DNA of 64,000 nt from Neonectria sp. B-13. Its lineage: Eukaryota; Ascomycota; Sordariomycetes; Hypocreales; Nectriaceae. How positions within the stretch are numbered: position 1 is the first letter of the stretch; every line of letters starts with the position of its first letter. The DNA is taken from NCBI GenBank assembly GCA_002682825.1, contig NOKP01000016.1:282591-346590 (forward strand). Direction: 5' to 3'. Below, in pieces: positions 12,084 to 23,020 of this stretch. The translations under genes were made by a program, and so were the position numbers. Under the pieces are notes generated by a model. The model did not search any database, was not told the origin of the DNA, and saw only the letters and a program-made list of their open reading frames with translations.

Positions 12084-12925
12084 CTTGTTGAATCGGTTTG
12101 GTATATCGTGCTGGTTGTTATTGTATGCGGTAGAGACGAAGTGGTTCTAGACGAGTTCGAGAAGCTGGTGTCGGATGTTTGCTTGAGATGACTCTGATGA
12201 AGCAGCATGACGGCCGTTGTTAAATACTTTCGAGAGATAACTGATGCATGTCTTCACCAATAGGGAGCAAATGCGAGAACGAGTCTGGCTGCGTCGCTCT
12301 TCACGTAATCAACAACCCTACGGCGGCAGTTGGAACATGGCGCAGAGAAATTCCTCTTATTAGAAATCTAACATGATGCATTTTCTTGCACGTTGATCAA
12401 ATGCTAAGATAGGTGACAGCAGCTAAGCCCTTCAAACGGAGTCGCCTCGTTATCGTACCAGCCTCTGATTGAACAACGAAATAACACGCGTTAAAAGGAT
12501 CAATTGGCCAGGGTCTTTGCACGCTGGCTGGAAATAAGCATCTGCGTCTCATCATGATGGCAGTGCAACGAACTAAATCAGGCTTGGACCCTCCGTAAGC
12601 TCCTCGTTCTCGCATCTGTTGATCATTGGTCAACCCCGTCGCTAGTGGCTACACTGCCCTTACACGAGCCTTCAACTCCGCTTTTCTCGCACCGAACGAA
12701 CCGCGTTGTCATCATTGAATACATACATCTGAGGGTCAACGTTCAACTGGGTCATCGCTTGTGTCTTTGTTTACGAATGGAAACCTGACCGACACCACGA
12801 TATCACGGCATCATTACGACAACTCTCGAGAAGGCCTTCAAGACTGTGTGAGGTGGCGTGAATTCCAGTCATACTGTGATTAAGGCGTCCATTAAGCTAC
12901 TGGAGTCTCTCACCTCCTCACACCT
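12084..12925. other. intergenic / divergent promoter of RTA1-like gene and regulator
   Basis: 842 bp between the two start codons, which face away from each other. No coding signal is seen, so the region presumably carries both promoters. Confidence 0.5.
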
Positions 12926-14340
12926 ATGAAACAATTTGGATATAGAAAGTCCCGTAAGGGGTGCCTCCGCTGCAAGCAAAGGAGAGTCAAGGTAAGCTGC
13001 TTTTCAGCCTATTTGAGTCTTGGACTTCCCTAATAAATCATCTCCTGTATAGTGTGACGAGAGCGTACCCTGCACGGCATGCTCTCGGCATGGAGTGCCA
13101 TGCAGCCTTGCATCACCTGGCTCGACGCCGCCTTTACCGCGGAGAGGTAGGACCCATCTTGCTAGCAAAGCAGAAGTGAGTACTCTTTTCGAACCCATAT
13201 ACGTTCTATGGTCTAATCGTCTATGACTACAATCAGTTACACAATTCCTCCGCCAGCTCATCTCCGCTGTCTCCGGAGGGCAGCAGTGACCAAGCATCAC
13301 CAGGCTCAGCACCTACACTTGGCATGTTTTCTTATTTCTCTCATTTCCACTTCGATGGAAAGTCCGGTGGCATTCCGACCAGAATCTCGGACATCGAGCT
13401 TACACATCACTACACCGCTGTCGCTCATCGCACGATCTACTCGACCTGTCCTCACGCATACACAGCTCTACAGCAAGATGTACTGCGAGAAGCTCTCACA
13501 GCTCCGGTTCTTCTTCACCAGCTCTTGGCATTCTCGGCTCTCCATCTCGCCTATTTAAATCCGGAAGACCGCCATCAATACCTTATCCAGGCCTCGCAAC
13601 ACCAAAGCATAACCATCACCAACATGACATCCGTTCTTACGAAACCCGTCATGTCGACTGGTTGCCACGCTTTGTATGCAAGCTCGATATTTGTCATAAT
13701 CAGCGCTTTTGGCACCTTTCCAAGCTGCGACAAGTATAATGACAGAGCCTGTCCTATTGATAACCTTGTCGACATCTTTGTGCTGGTTGAAGGCATGCGC
13801 ATTATTTTCCATTCTTCGGACGAGCAGCTACGGAGCGGGCCTTTGAAGGCCTTTTTTAGTCCATGTTCCTGTTCATCATCACAGCCCCGAAAACATATCG
13901 GTCCGATTGCCAGTCGACTCGCAGACCTCGGGACACAGCTAGAAAAAGGAACATTTGAGCTCCCCGAGGTAGAACGGGAAATTCTTCTCGAAGCTCTCAA
14001 CTCATTTCGCAATATTATCAAGAAGCTTGTCGACGTTTCCCGAATAATGGCGACGCCAGAGCTTAGGGTTGTCTTCGGGTGGCCCATGAGGCTTTCCAAT
14101 GCTTACTTTGCACTTTTGCGGCGGCGGCATCCATTATCACTGGCGATACTTTCGTATTATTGTGTGCTATTACGGTCCAGAGAAGACAATTATTGGTTCC
14201 TCGAGGGCTGGGCAGCGGCATTGATACAGGCCATGGTAGAGAGCTTGGCTGGTTCACCATGGGAGGAGTTGATTCGGTGGCCAGTCGATACTATTACAGA
14301 AGCCAAAATGGAAGAAACACGCCAAAGCCCCCAACAGTGA
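12926..14340 (+). CDS. Zn(II)2Cys6 fungal transcription factor
   Basis: CDS join(12926..12991,13053..13175,13237..14340), 430 residues. The DNA-binding domain is split by intron 1: KGCLRCKQRRVK then CDESVPCTACSRHGVPC, giving C-x2-C-x6-C-x5-C-x2-C-x6-C at residues 12-38. A Ser/Pro-rich linker follows, then the helical middle-homology region (from about residue 105, 'DIELTHHYTAVAHRTIYSTC', 'LLAFSALHLAYLNPED'), as in the sterol-uptake-control-like group. It is a nuclear sequence-specific activator, usually binding CGG triplets. Its position next to RTA1, permease and P450 genes fits a local regulator, which is inference. The third exon uses an acceptor at AATCAG (13231-13236). Confidence 0.9.
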
Positions 14341-14513
14341 GGGAGGGATGGCGAAGGAGTCTGATGGGCGGGCTGACCGGCTGACACGAGGTCATCATTG
14401 TTCAGTGAAGTATATGCTTTTCCAATCTTTAACTCTGTACAATTACATTTTATAACACATAGAAAATCCTTTAAGTCTGAACGCACGTCTACTGTTTGTA
14501 CACCTCTTATCTA
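14341..14513. other. short intergenic stretch
   Basis: Between the transcription-factor stop and the open frame at 14514. No feature seen. Confidence 0.4.
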
Positions 14514-14895
14514 GCCCATACTCGGCAACACAAGGCAGACTCAGGCTGAGATAATATGGCTCTCACAAAGCAGTTTCTATCTCCCATTCAGCTCGTTACA
14601 AAGTGTTCACACATTATTTGTCCGCGATCCCGCTTACAAGACTCCAGAAGACGACAGCCCTATCGTAGCCATAGCCGTCATGATTTCCGTCTCAGGACCG
14701 GTCCGAGAGACGAAGGACGACGAGAATACAACAGACCTCCGGCATTTTGGGGACATAAAGAGCTTTGCGTCTTTGGGATGTAATATTGAGAGCTACTGCG
14801 AGGCACATGGGCTCCAATTCGCGAAGATGCAACAAAGATATCATAACTACGCAAAAGAGGAAATGATGACTGGCTTTGACTGGATGGACGACTGA
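14514..14895 (+). pseudogene. orphan coding-like fragment without start
   Basis: A frame open from a TAG at about 14511-14513 to a TGA at 14893-14895 reads as a plausible protein: 'SVHTLFVRDPAYKTPEDDSPIVAIAVMISVSG', an acidic segment, then 'YHNYAKEEMMTGFDWMDD'. There is no ATG before an internal one at 14680 and no convincing upstream exon. It is therefore either the last exon of a lost gene or a decayed remnant. I do not recognise the family. Confidence 0.3.
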
Positions 14896-15405
14896 GCAGA
14901 GGTGGATACTTTGAAGTACTGATCTTGTCATGGATGTATGATATCTGCATTTCAATGGATTGAGTGTGTACTGTAAGGTTCCCAAGTTCTTGTTACGGTT
15001 GTGGTTAATACACTTCTGTTTGTCGCCCGCTAAAATCTCACTATTGTTTATGAGGTTTTGTACATAGTCTTGAAGTTGTAAGAATGACTCGTTTTACGAA
15101 GGGAAGACATGTTAGACTGCACGGGGAAATCAAGGCATCGGACAACAATGTGGCCACGTGAGGGCCATAGTGTGACGAAGCGCCGGTTTGGGACAGAGGG
15201 CGCGAGCTGTGTGGTGAAGTATTGGGCAAGTTCGGGGAAGCTTGAATAAATTCTGCACTATGGCCACAACATTGAGCAACCCGGTATGTAACTCTGGTAC
15301 CTCTTGAAAATTAAAACTATCTCCTTCTTTCATTATACACTGTACACATATGGTAGACAGCTGTGTTTAAAACAACCCGAGTTACTAGACATATAATGCC
15401 CCTCC
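14896..15405. other. intergenic, no gene seen
   Basis: 510 bp between the orphan fragment and the stop codon of the siderophore transporter. Short frames only; it presumably holds the transporter's 3' UTR. Confidence 0.45.
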
Positions 15406-17337
15406 TTAAAAGACCATGCCCTTGGTCTGCTTCATGTCAGAGACCTTGTAGTTCCTGATCATGGCAACCCAAAAGAACCCCAAGGCCATGATACCAGTTC
15501 CAGCACCAAGCATGCGAGTCTGGGAATAACTGTACGCCTTCTGAATGGCGATTCGCTCCAAGCTACCCTTCTCATAGCTAAGCTGGACCTCGATATCGCC
15601 ATAGATATCGGCAATACTTGCCAAAGCGGATTCGGGAAGGTATCTCTCCAAAGCTTTCTCGAACGTGTTGGTCCAGATGGCACCAGAAATGGCATAGCCA
15701 ATAGCGCCACCAGCGGTACCAACAACGTTGAGCAGAGCGAGGGCGGCAGCAACGTGCTGATGATCAACGGCTGCGAGGACAGCGAGTTGCATGCAGATGA
15801 TGAAAACGCTGCCGCCGAAAGAGATGAAGATCTGGGTCATGACGATGTAGCCGACGTATCCAGTGGGGTTTCGGAAGTAGATCATCAGGCCTTGGAAGAA
15901 GACGTAGATGGGAAGGCCGACCCATAGAAGCCACTTGAAGTATCCGGTCTTGCGGATGCCCCAGCCAATAGCGAATAGAAGGAAGCCTGAAACAACGCTG
16001 AAAGTGTTGTTGACATATCCAGCCTCGGCAACAGAGAGATAGTTGACAACCTGCAGGAAGGAGGTGAAGTAGCTGTTCCAGCAGTAGTAGGAGATCTGAT
16101 AAGTCAGATCCAACAGACAGGCGCCAACAATGGTTCGGTCTGTCAGGAAGTGGAACTTCAAGAACGGCACCGGGGCGAAGTAAAGCTCATTGAGGGCAAA
16201 GGCGACCAGCAGGACGAATCCAACGACGATCATGGCGATAATGTAGCCCGTGGCCCATTCGTTAGGGGCAGAAGCAGCGAGGTTGAACGGAAGAAGGAAG
16301 ATGACGAGGCCGGCGGCAAACAAGAAAATGCCGAGGACTAAGGAGAGGCATAATTAGTATCACTTAAACAAACAGGGAGGGATATTACTGAGACTAACCA
16401 TCAAACTCGAGGGTGTAGTGCTTGATGTTTTGCTGGAGAGTTCGGCCACTGGACTCCCTCTCCAAGACACCCACCTTCTTAGCCTTGCGTAGGTTGAACG
16501 TCAGGATCAGGAACAGAGGAGCACAGATGATGGGCATGAGGATGGAGAAAATGCCAAAGCCCCAAGGCCAACCAATGTCCGCAAGCATCCTATCGGCAGC
16601 GTACGATCCAGCGAAAGCCGAAATCATATAGGGAGATGATGTGAAGGCAAAAGCGAGAGCTCGGTTCCTCAGCGAGGTAATATCGGCTGTGATAACGTCG
16701 ATGGTGTAGATGAGACCAGTAAAGCCAACCTGGTAAAAGACCTGTTTGTTTTTTGTCGTCAGTATCCCGCAGCAGTGTGTTGGCTTGGAACGGCGCTTTC
16801 GTTGCTTACGTTGGCAGCACAGTAGAGGGAAAGATTCGTGCTGGCGGCCATCATGATCAAGCCAATCTCGGAGAACAACACCATGAGAAGGAAGCCCTCA
16901 GCTCGGCCGACAAGATCCAGAAACTTGGCCAGAGGAATGAAAACAGCAGCGGTCATTGAGGACGAGATGACATCGACAACGGTCAGAAGCGAGTGCGCTC
17001 CCCAGTCACTGGTGACGTATGGCAAGAAGCTGCCAACTGTCGAGCTCTGGAACGCATTGAACAGGTAGACGAACCAAATGGAAAGGAAGAGGCCAATCAG
17101 CGACGACTTGTTCCAGGCCAGAGTGATGGCCTCAATGTTCTTGACACCAGTCTGCAGGCCCTCGGTGGGCCGCTCGTCCTCGGTCTTGGTGTCTCCGTGA
17201 AGTCCATCCTCGGGCGACTTGCTCTCAGGGCCCTTGCTGTCGTTGGCAAAGGTGCTGATGGCCACGGGCATGTCTGCATCAGACGAGTTGTTCTCGGTGT
17301 GGCCGGGGCCAGGGTGAAACCTATTCAGGAACCCCAT
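15406..17337 (-). CDS. MFS siderophore-iron transporter (ARN/SIT family)
   Basis: CDS complement(join(15406..16337,16399..16741,16810..17337)), 600 residues, typical for fungal SIT1/MirB-like carriers. A hydrophilic N-terminus of about 80 residues is followed by about fourteen membrane segments. Family-like stretches include 'LNVVGTAGGAIGYAISGAIWTNTF' and 'SYYCWNSYFTSFLQVVNYLSVAEAGYVNN' (split here from a longer block), plus a late loop with the conserved YG.I / YSYSQTRML segments. These carriers import ferri-siderophores by proton symport at the plasma membrane or in endosomes. Two exact ATCAGATAA motifs upstream support iron-dependent repression by a SreA-type GATA factor. No siderophore synthase is visible, but the sequence gap lies only 1.4 kb away. 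Confidence 0.9.
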
Positions 17338-17595
17338 TGTCGGTTGCTACTGGTGCTGATCTTGGATCGACAGGCAACAAGGAGAGGATGTTGTTGAAGG
17401 ATGAAGGAAAGCTTGAAGGGAGAAACGAAGAAGGATTTGTATTCTTGGGCTAGCGTCCCCTGTATATAGTAGACTACTGCTGGGTCTCAAAAAGGGCCCC
17501 CCCCGTCAGGTACATGCACCGTCGGGGACCGAGCCGTATTGGTAGGGCCCCCCCCTGGTAGCTCTGGGTCCAGATGTTGGTTCTGAAAAAGGCGC

Positions 17596-17604
17596 ATCAG
17601 ATAA
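17596..17604 (+). promoter_or_regulatory. SreA/URBS1-type GATA site ATCAGATAA
   Basis: Exact match to the fungal iron-regulator consensus ATCWGATAA, 259 bases upstream of the siderophore transporter start codon at 17337. Confidence 0.6.
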
Positions 17605-17944
17605 GATTAGATTTTTTTCGTGTTGTCTCCGATGGTGGCGAACGTTCAATCGGAATCGGAAGACGCGGCAGGGGAGTGGAGAAACGGCAAACCGGGCGGA
17701 CGATCGGTGTAAATGTGGCAATCAGGTCGCTTGGCAAGTGTCAGATGGAGAGGATGGAGAGGATCAGGGAAAAACGCGGCCACCTAAACCACCAGTGACG
17801 GACAGAAGCGACGAATGCTCCGCAAAAGCGATACGTTTCAGGCCGCGAAGATGGAAAGGATGAACGCAGCGGGAGGCGATGGGATGAATAAAGGTTGGGT
17901 AAGGGTGGGGACGGGAATTCTGCCTCACCAAGTCTCACATGATA

Positions 17945-17953
17945 TTATCTGAT
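17945..17953 (-). promoter_or_regulatory. second SreA/URBS1-type GATA site (reverse orientation)
   Basis: TTATCTGAT on the plus strand, the reverse complement of ATCAGATAA, about 610 bases upstream of the siderophore transporter start. Confidence 0.5.
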
Positions 17954-18744
17954 TCGATTGATATGATCAAGACTGATTAAGCATATGATGCATGGACAGG
18001 TGCTAAAGGAAAGAGGCAAGCGACCGAAGCCACCAAAGCCACTGAGGCTCCGGATTGGTCGTTACGCAATAGCTGGCGCGTTAAGCGAAGTATAGTGGTT
18101 CGAGGCTGGGATTAATACCAAGAGCTAACTGGAAGTGAACTGAGGTACACGAAAGAGTGACCGTGCATGTGGGGGGCTTCCGAAGGTCTGCTTCTTGGGA
18201 AGTTCATGCGTCCGGTTCTGCTCTGACCGGTTCGGGCGGCATTTGATGTTGATGGGGCGGGCCAACAGCCCACCTGGCTGTCCACCGGGCTACCCACATG
18301 GTCATCAGCCAACATCACCACCACCACTCACTCCAAACACACCATCCCAGAAGGCTCTCGAGGCTCTGAAGGCTCTTCTCCGACATCGGCCCAAGCCCAA
18401 CGCCCAAACCCAGCACCGGATAGATTACCGCCGCTAGATCCCGACTCTGGACGAAATGGCACTGGGCTGAAGGACTACCAACACTGCTTCGACGCCTCAA
18501 CAACGCACACCTCGACCTCTTTCCACGTATGCACAAAAACAACCTGATCCACCTGGCCGCCGGCTGGATGGAGAAGGAAACCCTACAGCACCACCAGGAT
18601 TCACTTCGGGCCACCCCGGAAGCTGGGTGTGTTCGCTTAATCAGGCTAAACCGACAATTGCAGAGACGTACCTCAGCTTCGAAGCTTACGCAGTAGTGGA
18701 GAGTAGTGGAGAAATAATTAAGAGTAGCTCCAGCCACAGCGGTC

Positions 18745-18844
18745 NNNNNNNNNNNNNNNNNNNNNNNNNNNNNNNNNNNNNNNNNNNNNNNNNNNNNNNN
18801 NNNNNNNNNNNNNNNNNNNNNNNNNNNNNNNNNNNNNNNNNNNN
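18745..18844. other. assembly gap (100 N)
   Basis: Exactly one hundred N, the conventional filler for a gap of unknown size. Frames drawn across it are not meaningful. Confidence 0.99.
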
Positions 18845-20131
18845 GGGGTCCATGACTCAAATGGACGTGGGGGTGTGTGAAAGTGAGTCGCATCCTTGCC
18901 GAAAAGTCCTGCGAAGAACAAGGATTTCAGCTTCTTGCCGAGCAGCTGGGACGGCAGGACGGGTACATTCTGGGCTCGGGCAGATCAATTTCGACCGGGG
19001 AAAACTTGGGGACTTGGCGATATTCCGAGCACGTGAGCTTTTAAACCCGAGGTTACCTTACGAAGCATCCGTATGTGGAGTGAAGAGAAAGAGCTTAGCT
19101 GCTGTGAGGCTCCTCAGGGGTCACGAGGCCGACGACTACCCTACACTATCAGTATTGGAACGGTTATTCTTCAGTAACGTCGCCACAAGCCTATCCTCGC
19201 TTGATCTTTGAGTCCTCTTCATGTATTGCTCTCAAGTTAGTACAAATCCCTGCAAGCCACCTGTAATGCGGTTTACAGCAAGTAGAGAACTAGCTTGTAA
19301 TAAGAGCGCCATTGTTGAGATCGTGCGAGCAACAATCCACATCATCAAGGAATGAAAGATTCTGTTGATCCTGAGCCCAACAGTAATTGACGCTTCCCTT
19401 CCACGATGTGAAAAAGCTAGCTTCAACTAACGATCATGATGAAGTAGATTTCGACGATCAAGTACATGTACGCTTAAACACTTCGCAACATGATGTAAGC
19501 AGAAACATATGAAGACGTGTATAAATTAGCTTACAAGAGTTCCACCCGTTGCATTTATGTAGCTAAATAAATGGCAAAAATCCAGTTCCACGCACTCACT
19601 GGTAAAGAAAATACACGCCTCAAATTTGTGAGTAAACAACCTCATAGGGAGGCGAATGATTGAGTTTTCCCATACTCTCGACGTAGCTTGTCGGCCATGA
19701 TGAGCTGACCATGCTGCCGAAATTGGCATGAATCACAGTGGCTGTATGAGCGGCCTTAGATAGCAAGAGCATACTTATTGGTAACATGCCTACTACTTCG
19801 GCAATGGCAGCAAGACGATCAAGGACCGCCTGCAAAAACAAAGCTTGACCCAAGCATTTCAAAGGTAGATGTGGCACAAAGATGGACCTGGGCCCCTAGC
19901 TAATTACTCGTATTAACAGTTGGTTGGAATATGTCGCTGCTGGGATCCCTTGCAGTTGGTTCTTGCTACTGTTGGTTGTTGGCTTTTAGGCAACAGCAAG
20001 GAATGACTCAGCGATACGAGCATCAGTTTATATGAAACTGAGCCACTGCATCATCCGCTTTCCTCTCCTATTTGTTTCATTTCATCTTTCCTCTTCTATC
20101 ATCTTTAACCCGACCAATTATTTTCGACAAG
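18845..20131. other. intergenic, no gene seen
   Basis: No supported gene. A minus-strand frame at 19620-19877 (85 codons) has helix-like composition but no start context, splice partner or family. Confidence 0.4.
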
Positions 20132-21142
20132 ATGACTGGGCGTGGAAGAAAGGGAAACCCAGTTCCCCTGCTTCCTCCACGAGATCCTACCCTCGATACT
20201 CGCCCTGTGCCGCTGGAGCGACAATTTCACGTTCGCTCGTTTGGGCCAGGTGCCGCTCCTGAAATCAACAGAACAGTCCGGTCAGTCAAAGAGCTAGATC
20301 ATCAACTCGGCTATCCTGATGCTAAGGGCTGCCCGGAAACCCGTCATGCTTGGAAGTGGCATCGTCATAATCCCTCACGCGACTTCCTTCGACATTTGGA
20401 ATCTGAGAGCCACATAGACTGGCGTAACGATGAGGAATTCGCGCCAGACCCGACTTGGGGACTTCACATTGTTGTCACGGCATACTCCAGAAAGGCTCAG
20501 GAAAACGTCCACCTAGCCGTGTTAAAGTTGGTTGAGACGATACGCCGCTCCTGCCTTCGAAACACGATTGCAGCATATAAGGGATACGACGATGAAGTGT
20601 TTAAGCGGTTCAAGCTGGAATTGATTCAGGACAAGAATTTGCTTGAAGATGCATCGGATGATCGTGTCAGGGAAGAGTTTAATGCCTTTGTTAGCTTTCA
20701 ACATTTTTGGGAAAAGCAGAAAGGGTATAAGGAGGAATGGGCTGATGTCATACCGATGGGGCATTCAGGGCATGATATGAGGCATGGGGAGGGGGGGTAT
20801 GATTACATCAAAATGCGGCCGCCAGGCCCGATGCGTCTCCTTCTATGCATCGTCTTCGATGAAGCCACCATCGAGGAGCTATCCAGGCTGTCGTTTCCTG
20901 ACGCGGTTGGGGAGCTTGGTCACGCTGCTCGTGATGTGAGTCTCAAGGTGGTTGCTCGGCATTGGGAGAACCCACGAGAGCCTAACTGCGAGACCCGTGA
21001 TTACGAGGGAGGGGTAACTAGGTTCTACACTGGGGTGGATCGATGCCCTGTGGATGATATTCCATGTATCTATGAAGGCCTCCTGCAGCAAGGTTTCATG
21101 GAGGATATGTTCCCAATGTCCAAATATCGGCAGAGCCATTAG
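20132..21142 (+). CDS. conserved-looking fungal protein of unknown function
   Basis: Single exon of 336 residues if started at ATG 20132 (MTGRGRKGNPVPLLPPRDP); the frame is open 60 bases further upstream, but that part is hydrophobic and probably 5' UTR. The protein is hydrophilic and rich in His, Trp and charged residues ('HAWKWHRHNPSRDFLRHLESESHIDW', 'RFYTGVDRCPVDDIPCIYEGLL'). It has no signal peptide or membrane helix. Length, composition and the clean stop support a real gene. I do not recognise the family. Confidence 0.6.
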   Translation: MTGRGRKGNPVPLLPPRDPTLDTRPVPLERQFHVRSFGPGAAPEINRTVRSVKELDHQLGYPDAKGCPETRHAWKWHRHNPSRDFLRHLESESHIDWRNDEEFAPDPTWGLHIVVTAYSRKAQENVHLAVLKLVETIRRSCLRNTIAAYKGYDDEVFKRFKLELIQDKNLLEDASDDRVREEFNAFVSFQHFWEKQKGYKEEWADVIPMGHSGHDMRHGEGGYDYIKMRPPGPMRLLLCIVFDEATIEELSRLSFPDAVGELGHAARDVSLKVVARHWENPREPNCETRDYEGGVTRFYTGVDRCPVDDIPCIYEGLLQQGFMEDMFPMSKYRQSH

Positions 21143-21382
21143 ACCCTAGCGTAGAGAAGGCGAACAGTTTGTAAATAATTTCTCATACATTTTCAGAAGA
21201 TAGAAACCACGATCAAAGACGTATCAAAGAGCCAAGCATGTGCTATAACCAAATGACCACTATGAGATCTCTGTATACTATAACCGAAGAGTGCGGGACG
21301 CGTTGGACTCGTATCCAGACGTAAAGAGAAGAGACGACGTATCCTGTCTACATAATACGGAGCTGCTATGGTATTTTCTTTA
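21143..21382. other. start of the duplicated block
   Basis: From about 21298 the sequence aligns with 22950 onward, forming the 3' flank of the decayed copy described at 21383-21862. Confidence 0.5.
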
Positions 21383-21862
21383 GTCTTTTCCTGAATAGTT
21401 TGATATGAGCTCTAAGCTTCCGCACTCTTTATGTACATGCGAGGAGACTGGCTCCATCCAATGCACAATCCTCGTAGATCTCTGAAATGTCGTCCAAGCA
21501 ATTTGAAACCGTGGAGTCCACAGCAATACATCGATTAATCTTCCGTATTCTGCATCGTAGCTTGTCTTGTGAGTTCAGCACAATGTGATGTAACTTTGAG
21601 CCACTCAAGTTCATCAACTGATGATTATTTTCCGTAGTTTGCACGCTGGGTTCAAGTACGGGACTCGTTGTGCTGCTATGATGGGTTTCTATCGTTGAAG
21701 TATTCTGATTAGCATCACTTGAAACATCACCAAGCTGTGGAAATTTCTCCATCTGGAGTTTGTCAAATTAAGAGTGTCGAATATATTCGAGGACGAGGAA
21801 CTGTTAAGCTCATCTAGCTCTAGACTTATCGTTCCAATCATTCCGAAATCAACGCCAGACTA
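21383..21862 (-). pseudogene. decayed duplicate of the C2H2-gene C-terminus
   Basis: The minus-strand translation parallels the last exon of the gene at 23021-24700: 'QTTENNHQLMN' against 'QTTEDVHQLMN', 'INRCIAVDSTVSNCLDDISEIYEDCA' (shared core CIA..STVS.CLDD) and so on. The copy has lost a KLLRKE-coding stretch and its reading frame breaks on both sides (a 107-codon frame at 21429-21752 remains). Differences from the other copy are mostly transitions. It has the same orientation as its partner, about 1.65 kb away, with the GNAT gene in between. Confidence 0.7.
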
Positions 21863-21886
21863 ACCTATTGCAGGAGTGGGAGACCC

Positions 21887-22651
21887 TTAACTCGATTTGA
21901 TATCCCCGAGGCCTCTCAGAGCCGCCCATTCCGCCTCCAGCATGCCATAGGACACCAAATCATACCACTTGCGGTCAAACCAATACGCTTCCCGACTTCT
22001 TCCCTCCTCGACGAAACCGAGTCGCTGATAAAGATGTTGCGCGCGCTCGTTGTAGGACGTTGTGCCAATCTCTACGCGGTGAAACCCTCCGAAGCGAAAA
22101 GCCCAGTCTAAAGCCCAGTTGATGGCTTCACCTCCGTAGCCTTTGTTTTGGTACGACGCCGCTAGTGAGAGGCCGATGGACGTAGAACGGTGATGCGACT
22201 GTGTTGGAGGTTTGCCACCCCATCCGAGGCACAAGAAACCGATTGGTACTGGTTTCACACCTTCTGGGCTGATTTGATTGCCGGTCTCTTCTCTAGATGG
22301 GGACCCTAGAGGTAGTTGGAGGTAAATTATCACGCCCAGGACCGACTTTGTGAGCTCTTCGATTACCCAGTCCGCGTGCTTAGTGCTCGTCGGCCGGATA
22401 ACGTCGGGGTTGCTTAGGGCTATGTTCACTGGGTCATTGTCCAGTTTGGTGTGTATGAATTGTTTAACTTCTTCGTTGTTTTCCGCCATTCGAAATATCA
22501 GGCGCTCGGAACGAAAGGCCGTGGTGAGGCTGTCGGTTATCATAGGTTGCGCCATTTCTGCAGACGTCTTCAAAGCACCATATGATATGCTGTAGTAACC
22601 TGGATGAGAGGAACGCCTAACAATATGGGTGGTCAACCTGTTTCCAGACAT
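21887..22651 (-). CDS. GNAT-family N-acetyltransferase (RimJ/RimL-like)
   Basis: Single exon, up to 254 residues. The second half is a clear GNAT fold of the Acetyltransf_3 type. The acetyl-CoA-binding segment is SYQNKGYGGEAINWALDWAF (near residue 165), then FHRVEIGTTSYNERAQHLYQ and LGFVEEGRSREAYWFDRKWYD, ending in SYGMLEAEW. These enzymes transfer acetyl from acetyl-CoA to amines. The substrate is unknown. An internal Met (MAQPMITDSL) may be the true start, because the first 32 residues are poorly typical. It lies between the two copies of a duplicated sequence. Confidence 0.8.
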   Translation of the reverse strand: MSGNRLTTHIVRRSSHPGYYSISYGALKTSAEMAQPMITDSLTTAFRSERLIFRMAENNEEVKQFIHTKLDNDPVNIALSNPDVIRPTSTKHADWVIEELTKSVLGVIIYLQLPLGSPSREETGNQISPEGVKPVPIGFLCLGWGGKPPTQSHHRSTSIGLSLAASYQNKGYGGEAINWALDWAFRFGGFHRVEIGTTSYNERAQHLYQRLGFVEEGRSREAYWFDRKWYDLVSYGMLEAEWAALRGLGDIKSS

Positions 22652-23020
22652 ATAGAGTCATTTGGTGGAAGGAGGGGTAACTCAAAACACAATACGAGAG
22701 TCACGTGATTCTTTATAAGAAAAGGTGGATATCGACATCTTAGAGAAGGTTGTGTCTCCGTCTCAAGTACCTAAGTACCTTACTTTATGAAGACTGCCTC
22801 ACACGCGGTGTTTGTTAGACACCCAGCTTCCAGCTTACTCAGTACGTACCCCCTCTCAAGCGTAGTGTTGAGGAGCGGAGGTGCTGGTGGCACCTCCCTA
22901 AGGTGGAAGAAGCTCCCCCTCTACCCTTAACTGAGGGTTAAAACGGTGTTAGATGCGTTGGACTTGTATCCAGATGTGAAGAGAAGAGATACCATATTCT
23001 ATGTATATAATACAGAACTG
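22652..23020. other. intergenic
   Basis: Contains the start of the second duplicated copy (from about 22950); otherwise nothing is seen. Confidence 0.4.

Larger units (their letters stand above)
17338..18744. other. siderophore transporter upstream region
   Basis: Apart from the two GATA sites there are runs of C (17496-17507 and 17549-17555) and no gene I can support. The stretch ends at the assembly gap. Confidence 0.45.

Noticed and set aside
18315..19211. Open frames on both strands spanning the N block
   Set aside because: They read through 100 unknown bases, so continuity is artificial.
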